Shown here piece after piece: positions 1 to 5,851 of a DNA stretch of 5,876 nucleotides. The notes below the pieces were generated by a model. The model had not been told where the DNA came from, made no database searches, and saw nothing but the letters and a program-made list of their open reading frames with translations. The position numbers and the translations under genes are program-made. The stretch is from CSSED10-109M sp964349455 (GTDB taxonomy: Bacteria; Bacillota_I; Bacilli_A; RF39; UBA660): positions 1 through 5,876 of the forward strand of contig CAYGGG010000047.1 of assembly GCA_964349455.1 (NCBI GenBank). The letters run 5' to 3'. Position 1 is the first letter of the stretch. Each line of letters opens with the position of its first letter.

Positions 1-1
1 A

Positions 2-586
2 AATGATCAATTAATTAAACAATTAATTAATAAAGAAGAAATAAAAAAAAAAATTGAATTTTTCGTTATAACTTTTTTTGATCAAGAAACAATAATTCAT
101 GAACAAAAAGAGAAGGAAAAAAAAGCGCAAGCATTACAAAGTACTATTACAAGTTACTTAGAAGAAAATGATTTAATTGAAGATGAAGAAGCAGTTATAA
201 AACTAAGCGAACTACTTGCTAATAAATATGTTAATACTATTTTCCCGGTTTATGAACTAGAATTAGTTGAAATTTATTATAATCCAATTAATCGTTTAAT
301 CAATAATGTTTTAATTGTTATGATCTTGTTATTGATTATTACATTAAATACTTTATTAATTTTTGAAAAAAAATATATTACAAAAGGATTTATTTATGCT
401 ACTATCTTTTTGTTTGTATTTAATTTAATAATAATCTTTAATAAAACTTTCTTTATTAATCAACAAATAAATGATCTTGTTCAATCAATAAAAAACAGTT
501 TTATTTTAAACAATTACTTAATAATTATATTTTTTATAATTATTATATTAGGTATAAACCAAATAAAAAGGAGGAGAAAAAAATGA
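2..586 (+). CDS. Membrane protein of unknown function, 5'-truncated by window edge
   Basis: The frame is open from base 2 to the TGA at 584-586, giving 194 visible residues; the true start lies upstream of the window. An internal Met codon at 320 is not the start, because the frame continues upstream without a stop and the protein there is coherent. The visible N-terminal ~100 residues are hydrophilic and rich in Lys, Glu and Ile, with probable helical or coiled-coil stretches (for example KEEIKKKIEFF and a Glu/Asp-rich segment). Three hydrophobic segments follow at about residues 102-122, 129-146 and 168-185, then a basic tail (KRRRKK) that should be cytoplasmic. I do not recognise the family. 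The stop overlaps the start of the prepilin-like gene (ATGA), so the two are probably translationally coupled and may work in the same surface or secretion process. That functional link is inference. Confidence 0.75.
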   Translation, partial: NDQLIKQLINKEEIKKKIEFFVITFFDQETIIHEQKEKEKKAQALQSTITSYLEENDLIEDEEAVIKLSELLANKYVNTIFPVYELELVEIYYNPINRLINNVLIVMILLLIITLNTLLIFEKKYITKGFIYATIFLFVFNLIIIFNKTFFINQQINDLVQSIKNSFILNNYLIIIFFIIIILGINQIKRRRKK

Positions 587-2187
587 AAGGATTTACTTTA
601 ATCGAATTATTGGCTGTAATTGTAATTCTAGCAATTATTTTATTAATTGCCATGCCCGTCGTCCTAAACGTAATTTCTGAAGCAAGAAAGGGTGGTTTTG
701 AGTCAACAGCTTATGGACTTTTAAAAACCGCTGAAAATGATTATATGCGAAGGAGTTTGGCCGGAAATATTGATGAAACAGTTATCTATTATTTTGACGA
801 AGGGGTGCAAACTGTAGAACCAGAAACTTATCAAAAATTAGAATTTAGTGGAAAACCACCGCTTGAGGGTTATATCAAAGTGTATCAAGATGGAGGAATT
901 GAGGTTGCTTTAACTGATGGAGAATGGGCGATTACGAAAAATAAAGAAAACAAAGAATTCAGTCCTATTTTTTCAAATGAAGGAAATTGTTGTTCTTTAC
1001 CAGAAGGAGAAGAAGAAGAAGTATTTAGTGGGTTATTGGAAGAAGAAATTATTTCTTGCTTAACAAATTCTTTGTTATGTGAAGAAGTTATACTACCGGA
1101 GGGTTATACGGCCGGCAATTGGATTCCGGTTGCTACACATGCTGAATTGTATAATACTCGAGATGCGATTGCTAACACCTATGGAGTCGGAACGATTTGG
1201 GAAGGAACATATACGGGTGGTCTTAACAAAAAATATATTCAAGTAGCAAATATTAATTTAGAAAGTTATAGTAGTTGGGAACCAATTGGCAGTCCTTCTA
1301 GTAATTTTACGGGTGAATATGATATGAATGGTTGGAAAGTCGAAAATTTTAATATTGATGTTACTGGAACTTCCCTTTATTTGGGTTTGTTTAGATATAT
1401 TGGGACCGGAGGCAAAGTGATGAATTGTGAGATATCTGGGGATATCGATGCTCATGGAACATCAACAGTTTATGCAGGACTCATAAGTGGATCTAATTAT
1501 GGTTTAATTTCTAATTGTAAATTATATGGTGGATTAACTGCATCAAATGAAAGCACTACTGCTTGTCGAATCGGTGGAATAACGGGGGATAATCGAGGGA
1601 CGATTGTTGATAGTATGGCAGATGTTAATGTGACGGGACGATTAATAACGCCAAATCCTTTGCGAAATGGTGCGATTGCAGGTGGAATATCGGGGGAGAA
1701 TAATAGCGGGATAATTGAGCATAGTTACGCTCTAGGAAATGTATCGGTTCATAGTAGTGATCGACTTCCTTCGGTTGGTGGGCTAGTTGGTTGGAGTATA
1801 GGCTCAACTGCTATCATAAAAAATTGCTATGCGAGGGGAAATGTATACAGTAGTTATACTGGTTCCTTTTCTTCGGAACCAAGGTCGGGGGGATTAGTAT
1901 CACAAACGCAAAATGGATCAACCGTTGAAAATAGTTATGCAACTGGTAGTGCAACCACAAATAAGGGTTCAAGTAAAGGTGGATTAGTTGCAGTTAAAGC
2001 AAGTACAACTGATCAAATAATAAATTCATATTATGATATTGAGAGCTCAGGAAATGTAGACAATGGATTGGGAACGCCTTTAACAACACTTCAAATGAAA
2101 ACTGTTTCTTCTTTTAATAATTGGGATTTTGACAACATTTGGAAAATTGATGAAGAAAATAATAATGGCTACCCATCCTTAAGGTAA
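583..2187 (+). CDS. Prepilin-type N-terminus fused to GLUG-like beta-helix surface protein
   Basis: 534 residues. The N-terminus is MKG followed by FTLIELLAV: a class III/type IV prepilin signal with cleavage expected between Gly3 and Phe4, the conserved Glu at +5 of the mature protein, and a hydrophobic helix to about residue 28. The leader is very short (three residues). A prepilin peptidase should cleave and N-methylate it. Residues ~30-175 are a pilin-like, acidic linker region with four Cys (a CC pair and two more). From about residue 178 (GNWIPVAT) to the end it looks like a right-handed beta-helix. GGLVG/GGISG-type motifs recur near residues 299, 331, 367, 399, 436 and 466, followed by N(S/C)YA.GNV strands, typical of GLUG-motif proteins; the end (NSYYDIESSG, then W.I...NNGYPSL) is also typical. 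The start is set by AAGGAGGAG at 568-576. It probably acts as a pilus-tip or pseudopilin-anchored adhesin; no pilus assembly genes are visible. Sampled stretches approach 45% G+C, well above the neighbours. Confidence 0.85.
   Translation: MKGFTLIELLAVIVILAIILLIAMPVVLNVISEARKGGFESTAYGLLKTAENDYMRRSLAGNIDETVIYYFDEGVQTVEPETYQKLEFSGKPPLEGYIKVYQDGGIEVALTDGEWAITKNKENKEFSPIFSNEGNCCSLPEGEEEEVFSGLLEEEIISCLTNSLLCEEVILPEGYTAGNWIPVATHAELYNTRDAIANTYGVGTIWEGTYTGGLNKKYIQVANINLESYSSWEPIGSPSSNFTGEYDMNGWKVENFNIDVTGTSLYLGLFRYIGTGGKVMNCEISGDIDAHGTSTVYAGLISGSNYGLISNCKLYGGLTASNESTTACRIGGITGDNRGTIVDSMADVNVTGRLITPNPLRNGAIAGGISGENNSGIIEHSYALGNVSVHSSDRLPSVGGLVGWSIGSTAIIKNCYARGNVYSSYTGSFSSEPRSGGLVSQTQNGSTVENSYATGSATTNKGSSKGGLVAVKASTTDQIINSYYDIESSGNVDNGLGTPLTTLQMKTVSSFNNWDFDNIWKIDEENNNGYPSLR
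1381..2020 (+). repeat. GLUG-like repeat array within the prepilin-fusion gene
   Basis: About seven imperfect protein-level repeats of roughly 30-37 residues. They begin near residues 268 (LGLFRYIG), 299 (GLISGSNYG), 331 (GGITGDNRG), 367 (GGISGENNSG), 399 (GGLVGWSIGS), 436 (GGLVSQTQNG) and 466 (GGLVAVKAS). Each has a glycine-rich turn, a short variable loop and a beta strand of the type (I/V)xNSYAxGNV. This is the pattern of successive beta-helix coils. The repeats are diverged at the DNA level, so they are old rather than a recent tandem expansion. Confidence 0.7.
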
Positions 2188-2195
2188 AAATAAAT

Positions 2196-2224
2196 TTGAA
2201 AAAAATAAATAAGTATGTTAGAAT
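2196..2224 (+). promoter_or_regulatory. Sigma-A-type extended -10 promoter for the dockerin/cohesin genes
   Basis: TTGAAA (2196-2201), a 17-base spacer and TAGAAT (2219-2224), with a TG one base upstream of the -10 (2216-2217), which makes an extended -10 element. Transcription should start near 2231, about 20 bases before the GTG start. It lies directly after the stop of the prepilin-fusion gene at 2187. I see no hairpin terminator between the two genes, so some read-through from upstream is possible. Confidence 0.75.
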
Positions 2225-2242
2225 AACAAACAATGATTGAGT

Positions 2243-2249
2243 AGGTGAT
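2243..2249 (+). promoter_or_regulatory. Ribosome binding site supporting a GTG start
   Basis: AGGTGAT matches the 3' part of the extended anti-Shine-Dalgarno complement (AGGAGGTGAT) and sits just before GTG at 2253. An in-frame TGA at 2238-2240 rules out any start further upstream. The ATG at 2234 is in another frame and meets a stop at once. GTG is therefore the most probable start. Confidence 0.7.
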
Positions 2250-2252
2250 AAA

Positions 2253-3599
2253 GTGAAAAAGATTGAAGAACGAATAAGAGTAATTGTCGTTTATTTTCTG
2301 ATTATTCTCTTATTACCAGTTACGATTATTGCGCTTTCAGAAGCGGCAAAAGCAGAAAAAGATGCTTTAGAAACAGAGTATAATCGATTAAAGCCGATTG
2401 CATTAGATGTAATTGATGATTTAAACTTGTTTTTAAATAATTGTCAATCTCAAATCAGTCCCCACATTTCATTTGATTTTGCCTACGACCTTTACCAAGA
2501 ATTAAGAGACCGTGATTTTGACGGGGCCCTTGATGTTATTAACACTTATGTTGAATTTGAAGGCCAGTGTTTAACTGATTATAATTTATTAAAAGATAAA
2601 ATGAATGAGGATATTGATGATTTTAAAGCAATTACAAATGATGTAATTGACTTTATTAAACGTGAAAAAAACAACATGGCCTATAGTGACATATATCCAT
2701 TTTTAACTGATAATTTAGATATTGCAATTGAGATGGCGAAAGTTGTTGATAATTTTGTTGCTATTTTAGAAGATTCAAGATTTGCGGGAATGGATTTTGA
2801 AGCAATTGTTCGTGAAGAATTTGCTAGTCAAGTAGATCGTTTATTTGAAATTCGTGACTATGCGATTGATCGCATTGATAGTGAACTTAATACTAAATTA
2901 GATAATGTGCTTGCTTCTGGTATGACTAATGGTGAAAAAATTGAAGAAATGTTAAGATTGATTGGTGTTGCCGAAGATATGCGGGTGGATATGATTAATT
3001 TTCATAATGATCTTCAAGCTAGTATAAGTCAAAGTCAGTTAAAACAGTTTGTTACTAATGAAAAAAATCAAGCAGTTAGTGATATTGATGAAATTATTTT
3101 AAAGGCAAAAAGAAAATTAATTTTAGAAATCGGAAAAGCTAATTTAGAAAGCCATTTAGGAACGACTGCTGCAACTACTTTGATTAAAGAAGTTTACGGA
3201 GTTGATACTAGCGGTAATAATGTTAAAGTTCAAAACAACTATGTTATTATTGAAAACATGTTTAACATTCCAGGATTAGTCGAAAATGTCACTAGTGTCA
3301 ATTTTGGAACAATTAGTTTTACGGGATTAGTTGGTGGTAAAATCGCAACTGGTTCAAAGATGATTGTAACTGATGGCGAAGCATTAATTGAATATACTTT
3401 TATCGTAAAAGGCGATTTGTTAAAAAGAGGCCAATCTGATATTTCTGATTTAACTCGCTTAATTGACCATGTTCTTGGAACAAATACATTAACAGGTATT
3501 CAACAATTAGCAGGCGATTTAAATAATGATAATGAAGAAGATATTAGTGATATTGTTAAATTAATTGATTTAATTTTAGGATTATTTGGAGGTAATTAA
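2253..3599 (+). CDS. Exported helical protein with C-terminal type I dockerin domain
   Basis: 448 residues, GTG start. Residues 1-34 carry a basic start and a hydrophobic core, then Ala-Lys-Ala at 32-34: a signal peptide or signal anchor. Residues ~35-300 are mostly charged helix, probably coiled coil or helical bundle, with only two Cys (64 and 106) that could form a disulfide. Residues ~320-386 look like a small beta module. Residues ~387-446 are a dockerin: the second calcium loop is intact (Asp422, Asn424, Asp426, Asp430, Asp433 in GDLNNDNEEDISD, followed by the helix IVKLIDLILG). The first (GDLLKRGQSDISDLTRLIDH) keeps Asp at positions 1, 9 and 12 but has Leu and Arg at positions 3 and 5, so calcium binding there is doubtful. 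Known dockerins bind cohesins, and a cohesin-like gene starts at the next base. No catalytic domain is visible; the helical part could be a rod, a sensor or a binding domain. Confidence 0.82.
   Translation: MKKIEERIRVIVVYFLIILLLPVTIIALSEAAKAEKDALETEYNRLKPIALDVIDDLNLFLNNCQSQISPHISFDFAYDLYQELRDRDFDGALDVINTYVEFEGQCLTDYNLLKDKMNEDIDDFKAITNDVIDFIKREKNNMAYSDIYPFLTDNLDIAIEMAKVVDNFVAILEDSRFAGMDFEAIVREEFASQVDRLFEIRDYAIDRIDSELNTKLDNVLASGMTNGEKIEEMLRLIGVAEDMRVDMINFHNDLQASISQSQLKQFVTNEKNQAVSDIDEIILKAKRKLILEIGKANLESHLGTTAATTLIKEVYGVDTSGNNVKVQNNYVIIENMFNIPGLVENVTSVNFGTISFTGLVGGKIATGSKMIVTDGEALIEYTFIVKGDLLKRGQSDISDLTRLIDHVLGTNTLTGIQQLAGDLNNDNEEDISDIVKLIDLILGLFGGN
3588..3593 (+). promoter_or_regulatory. Ribosome binding site embedded in the dockerin gene's last codons
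   Basis: GGAGGT, six bases before the ATG at 3600, lies inside the Gly-Gly-Asn codons that end the upstream protein. The upstream stop TAA (3597-3599) abuts the ATG with no gap. Ribosomes ending the first gene can therefore restart on the second, which favours matched production of the two proteins. Confidence 0.8.
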
Positions 3600-4724
3600 A
3601 TGAAGCAATTTTTAAAAATAGGAAGTGTTTTAATTGCGTTTTTGTTTTTAGTAACAATTGTTTATGCAGCAACAGCAAGTACTAGATTAACAACTGCTAG
3701 AACAACGGTAAGAAAAGGAGCAACAACCGATATTTATGTTAGAATTGATGCTTCAAATCGAATTCGCGGTGGTCAATTTAACGTTAATTTAAATAATAAT
3801 AATTTTGAAATTGTTAGCGTTAAAGGGTCTAATACGTTTAGTGTTAGTAAATCTGGTGATTTTTATTTAATATACAAAGTAGAATCGGGTTTTTCGGTTG
3901 CTTCAGGCTCAGCGATTGCGGTCATTCGTGTTAAACCAAAATCAAGTGCTGTTGTTGGCTCAAAAACAACTTTAACTGTTTCTAATGTTGCGGTCACCTT
4001 AGAAGGGTCTTATGATACTATTTCAGCAGGCTCAAAAGCAATTTCTTTAACAGTTGGTGAAGCTATTGTTGAAACAACTTTATCAGATAATAATTATTTG
4101 AAAAGTTTATCATCAGAGGTAGTTGAAATTCCATTTGATAAAAATCTATTAGATTATAGTGTAATTGTTCCAAACTCAGCGACGAGTTTAGATTTAAAAG
4201 CTGAGGTAGAAGATGAAAAAGCAACTTATTTGATTAATGGCGATAAAGATTTTAAAGTTGGTACTAATTTGATTGAAGTTGTTGTTACGGCTGAAAATGG
4301 TGCTACTAAAACGTATACTATTACTGTTGAAAGAGATAGATCAGATAACAATAAGTTAAAAAGTTTAGAAATTAAAGATTTTGAGATTGATTTTAAAAAT
4401 GATCTTTATCAATATCAAATCAACACTGATGATAAGGATTTAACTAAATTAGAAATTTCTTTTGAAACCGAAGACGAAAATGCTAAGACAGAAATAATTG
4501 GTAATGAAAACTTTACAATTGGCAAAAATCAAGTTATAATAATAGTAACAGCTGAAAATGGTGATACCCAAACTTATGCAATCACCGTTAACATTACTGA
4601 TGGCAGTATTATTAAAGAAGCAAGTAATGTGAATCTATTTGTAGTCATCTTAGCGATTATCTTGAGTATGATTGTAATAGGACAGTTGTATTTTATTTAT
4701 ACTTGGAAAAGAAATCATCAATAA
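3600..4724 (+). CDS. Membrane-anchored cohesin-like surface protein with two cadherin-like repeats
   Basis: 374 residues. Signal peptide at 1-23, with Val-Tyr-Ala before the expected cut. Residues ~27-153 look like a cohesin domain (beta-sandwich that binds dockerins): TTVRKGATTDIYVRID, then GGQFNVNL and FEIVSVKG, match the family's opening strands and its G-x-QF...L-x-VxSV segment, and IAVIRVKPKS matches its later strand. The usual YDP turn is replaced by an Asn-rich loop. Residues ~162-243 and 248-330 are two cadherin-like beta-sandwich domains, each starting SDNN.LKSL and ending VTAENG...TY.ITV. A transmembrane helix follows at ~346-368 with a short basic cytoplasmic tail (WKRNHQ). There is no LPXTG sorting signal, so the protein is held by the membrane. 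It probably displays the cohesin outward to capture the dockerin protein encoded just upstream. Cohesin assignment is by eye; a related CBM-like sandwich is the alternative. Confidence 0.72.
   Translation: MKQFLKIGSVLIAFLFLVTIVYAATASTRLTTARTTVRKGATTDIYVRIDASNRIRGGQFNVNLNNNNFEIVSVKGSNTFSVSKSGDFYLIYKVESGFSVASGSAIAVIRVKPKSSAVVGSKTTLTVSNVAVTLEGSYDTISAGSKAISLTVGEAIVETTLSDNNYLKSLSSEVVEIPFDKNLLDYSVIVPNSATSLDLKAEVEDEKATYLINGDKDFKVGTNLIEVVVTAENGATKTYTITVERDRSDNNKLKSLEIKDFEIDFKNDLYQYQINTDDKDLTKLEISFETEDENAKTEIIGNENFTIGKNQVIIIVTAENGDTQTYAITVNITDGSIIKEASNVNLFVVILAIILSMIVIGQLYFIYTWKRNHQ
4083..4589 (+). repeat. Tandem duplication of a cadherin-like beta-sandwich domain
   Basis: Two direct repeats of about 82-83 residues, at 4083-4328 and 4341-4589. 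They share the opening SDNNxLKSL, a central Y.(I/V) strand, the NxNF/NGDKDF-type motif followed by (V/I)G.N, and the closing VTAENG..(K/Q)TY(T/A)ITV. This layout fits the bacterial cadherin-like beta-sandwich family found in Bacillota surface proteins. They would act as a spacer lifting the cohesin-like domain off the membrane. Confidence 0.72.
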
Positions 4725-4725
4725 G

Positions 4726-4757
4726 GAACTATGACAATCAGTCATAGTTCTTTTTTT
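4726..4757 (+). terminator. Rho-independent terminator after the cohesin-like gene
   Basis: A perfect 10-bp stem, GAACTATGAC (4726-4735) with GTCATAGTTC (4741-4750), a 5-base loop and a run of seven T (4751-4757). It starts one base after the TAA stop and closes the dockerin/cohesin transcription unit. Confidence 0.93.
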
Positions 4758-4773
4758 AAAAAAAGGAGATGAT

Positions 4774-5004
4774 ATGATGTTATGTGGTTTGTGCCAAAAG
4801 AAAAAAGCAGTTATTAATTTTTGTGGGGAGGTCGATCTTGGAATATGTGTAGATTGTCGTAATTTTTTATACAAAAAAAACATTCGTAATCATTATGGTG
4901 GTCAATTGTATGAGTTTGTTAGGTTAATAAAATATTTAAGAGAAGCCCAACAAACTCCTAAAGTGTATAAAGCAAAAATGAAAAAGAAAAAAGTATGCGC
5001 TTAA
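4774..5004 (+). CDS. Small four-cysteine zinc-finger-like protein, unknown function
   Basis: 76 residues. The ribosome binding site AAAGGAG (4762-4767) serves tandem ATG codons at 4774 and 4777; either could be used. Cys4-x-x-Cys7 and Cys25-x-x-Cys28 make a CX2C-X17-CX2C pattern that probably binds one zinc; Cys17 and Cys75 are extra. The spacing and the opening resemble the first zinc module of McsA-type proteins, but the rest of McsA is absent and I do not assign that name. Residues ~34-76 are basic and likely helical, ending in a Lys-rich tail (KMKKKKVCA), which could suit nucleic-acid or ribosome contact. Only 16 bases separate it from the upstream terminator, so no separate promoter fits; it may depend on read-through or an unrecognised promoter overlapping the hairpin. 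It precedes the rpsD promoter by a few bases. Confidence 0.72.
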   Translation: MMLCGLCQKKKAVINFCGEVDLGICVDCRNFLYKKNIRNHYGGQLYEFVRLIKYLREAQQTPKVYKAKMKKKKVCA

Positions 5005-5007
5005 CAA

Positions 5008-5036
5008 TTGACTTATTAAAAATTATATAATATAAT
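5008..5036 (+). promoter_or_regulatory. Strong sigma-A-type promoter of rpsD
   Basis: TTGACT (5008-5013), a 17-base spacer and a perfect TATAAT (5031-5036). The -35 starts four bases after the stop codon of the preceding small gene. A second TATAAT-like string at 5026-5031 would leave only 12 bases and is less likely. The transcript should begin near 5042-5044. Confidence 0.9.
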
Positions 5037-5041
5037 GATTA

Positions 5042-5191
5042 GGCATGACATCCGCAGTGGATTTTATAATTTAAAACGTGTTTATTACCTTTATGGGTTA
5101 TTGGTAACTAGCTGCAAAGCGAAAATATTTAAATAAACACCCTTTAGATGGATAGAAGACCTCGATTATTGCAAAATAGAAGGAGGGTAAT
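5042..5191 (+). promoter_or_regulatory. Structured rpsD 5' leader, probable S4 autoregulatory element
   Basis: About 150 nt lie between the predicted transcription start and the rpsD ATG, with no reading frame. A small hairpin pairs ATCC (5050-5053) with GGAT (5059-5062). A long-range 9-bp helix pairs GTGTTTATT (5078-5086) with AATAAACAC (5132-5140). Inside it GTTA/TAAC (5097-5100/5105-5108) forms a hairpin, competing with TTACC/GGTAA (5085-5089/5103-5107). The CCCTTT following the long helix can pair with the ribosome binding site in two registers (ACCCT 5139-5143 with AGGGT 5184-5188, or CCTTT 5141-5145 with GAAGG 5179-5183), and CCTC (5160-5163) can pair with GAGG (5183-5186). B. subtilis rpsD is known to be repressed by its own product through a leader; that this leader does the same is inference. 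Confidence 0.7.
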
Positions 5192-5794
5192 ATGTCAAGA
5201 TACACAGGACCTGTTTTTCGTAAAGCTAGAAGATTAGGTTTTTCGATTTTAGAAACTGGTAAAGAATTAGTTAGAAAACCAAATGTACCAGGACAACATG
5301 GTGGAAAAAGAATGAAAAAACTATCAAACTATGCAATGCAATTAAAAGAAAAACAAAAAGTTCGTTTTATGTATGGTGTAAGTGAAAGACAGTTTAAGAA
5401 AACCTTTGAAAAAGCAAAAAAAATGAAAGGTGTACTAGGTGAAGACTTTTTAAAGTTACTTGAAAGTCGTTTAGATAATCTAGTATATCGAATTGGTTTT
5501 GCTTCAACAAGAAGTGGTGCAAGACAATTAGTTAATCATGGACATGTCTTGGTTAATGGCCAAAAGGTTGATATTCCATCATACCAGGCCAAACCAGGTG
5601 ATATAATTGCAATTGCACAAAAATCACACAACATGGTTCCAATCTTAACCGCACTTGAAGGACGAACAAGTCGAATCGCATTTGTCACTTTTGATTTGCA
5701 AAAGATGGCCGGGACATTTATTAGGTATCCAGAGCGAAATGAATTAAACAATGAGTTTGATATTTCAGTTGTTGTTGAATACTACAGTAAGTAA
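5192..5794 (+). CDS. rpsD: 30S ribosomal protein S4
   Basis: 200 residues, the usual length for Bacillota S4. S4 is a primary 16S rRNA-binding protein that nucleates 30S assembly, and it often represses its own synthesis. The N-terminus MSRYTGPVFRKARRLG, the PGQHGGKR region, LKEKQKVRFMYGV and SERQF are hallmarks. The S4-type RNA-binding fold covers about residues 92-155 (SRLDNLVYRIG, ARQLVNHGHVLVNG, VDIPSYQAKPGD), and the end (RYPERNELN...VVVEYYSK) is also typical. The four-Cys zinc motif found in some S4 proteins is missing: Phe, Arg and Ala replace it, so this is the zinc-independent form. A strong AAGGAGGG (5180-5187) sets the start. It has its own promoter and terminator, so it forms a single-gene unit. 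Confidence 0.98.
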   Translation: MSRYTGPVFRKARRLGFSILETGKELVRKPNVPGQHGGKRMKKLSNYAMQLKEKQKVRFMYGVSERQFKKTFEKAKKMKGVLGEDFLKLLESRLDNLVYRIGFASTRSGARQLVNHGHVLVNGQKVDIPSYQAKPGDIIAIAQKSHNMVPILTALEGRTSRIAFVTFDLQKMAGTFIRYPERNELNNEFDISVVVEYYSK

Positions 5795-5815
5795 GATTAT
5801 TCTTACTTTTTTTTT
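5789..5815 (+). terminator. Rho-independent terminator overlapping the rpsD stop codon
   Basis: AAGTAAGA (5789-5796) pairs with TCTTACTT (5801-5808) around a 4-base loop, followed by an uninterrupted T run (5807-5815). The 5' arm contains the rpsD TAA at 5792-5794, so a terminating ribosome sits on the stem. The stem is AT-rich and modest, but the T tract is long. Confidence 0.85.
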
Positions 5816-5826
5816 GCTGAAAAATA

Positions 5827-5835
5827 TGATAGAAT
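5827..5835 (+). promoter_or_regulatory. Possible extended -10 promoter for the next gene
   Basis: TG, one base, then TAGAAT (5830-5835): the same extended -10 arrangement as at 2216-2224. There is no good -35; the matching position falls in the T tract of the rpsD terminator. An extended -10 can work with a weak -35, so this is plausible but not firm. Confidence 0.5.
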
Positions 5836-5851
5836 AAAATTGGGTGATATT

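Noticed and set aside
320..322. ATG at 320 as start of a small 88-residue membrane protein
   Set aside because: The frame is open to the window edge and the ATG falls inside a transmembrane segment; no ribosome binding site precedes it.
1258..1455. Antisense reading frame of about 65 codons opposite the prepilin-fusion gene
   Set aside because: No ribosome binding site or recognisable protein; it lies inside a gene with clear repeat-domain coding sequence on the + strand.
1625..1807. Antisense reading frame of about 60 codons opposite the GLUG-like repeats
   Set aside because: It is a shadow of the repeat-coding strand, with no start signals and low-complexity content.
583..2187. Mycoplasma-type code with TGA as tryptophan
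   Set aside because: All tryptophans in the long genes are TGG, and no gene needs TGA read-through to stay open.
4650..4883. Antisense reading frame spanning the terminator and two gene ends
   Set aside because: It crosses a perfect terminator hairpin and two well-supported + strand genes, and has no family resemblance.
5042..5191. Independent small RNA gene between the zinc-finger-like gene and rpsD
   Set aside because: No terminator lies before the rpsD ATG and the region pairs with the rpsD ribosome site, so a 5' leader is the simpler explanation; no tRNA cloverleaf is visible.
5536..5751. Antisense reading frame inside rpsD
   Set aside because: rpsD is certain on the + strand; this is a shadow frame.
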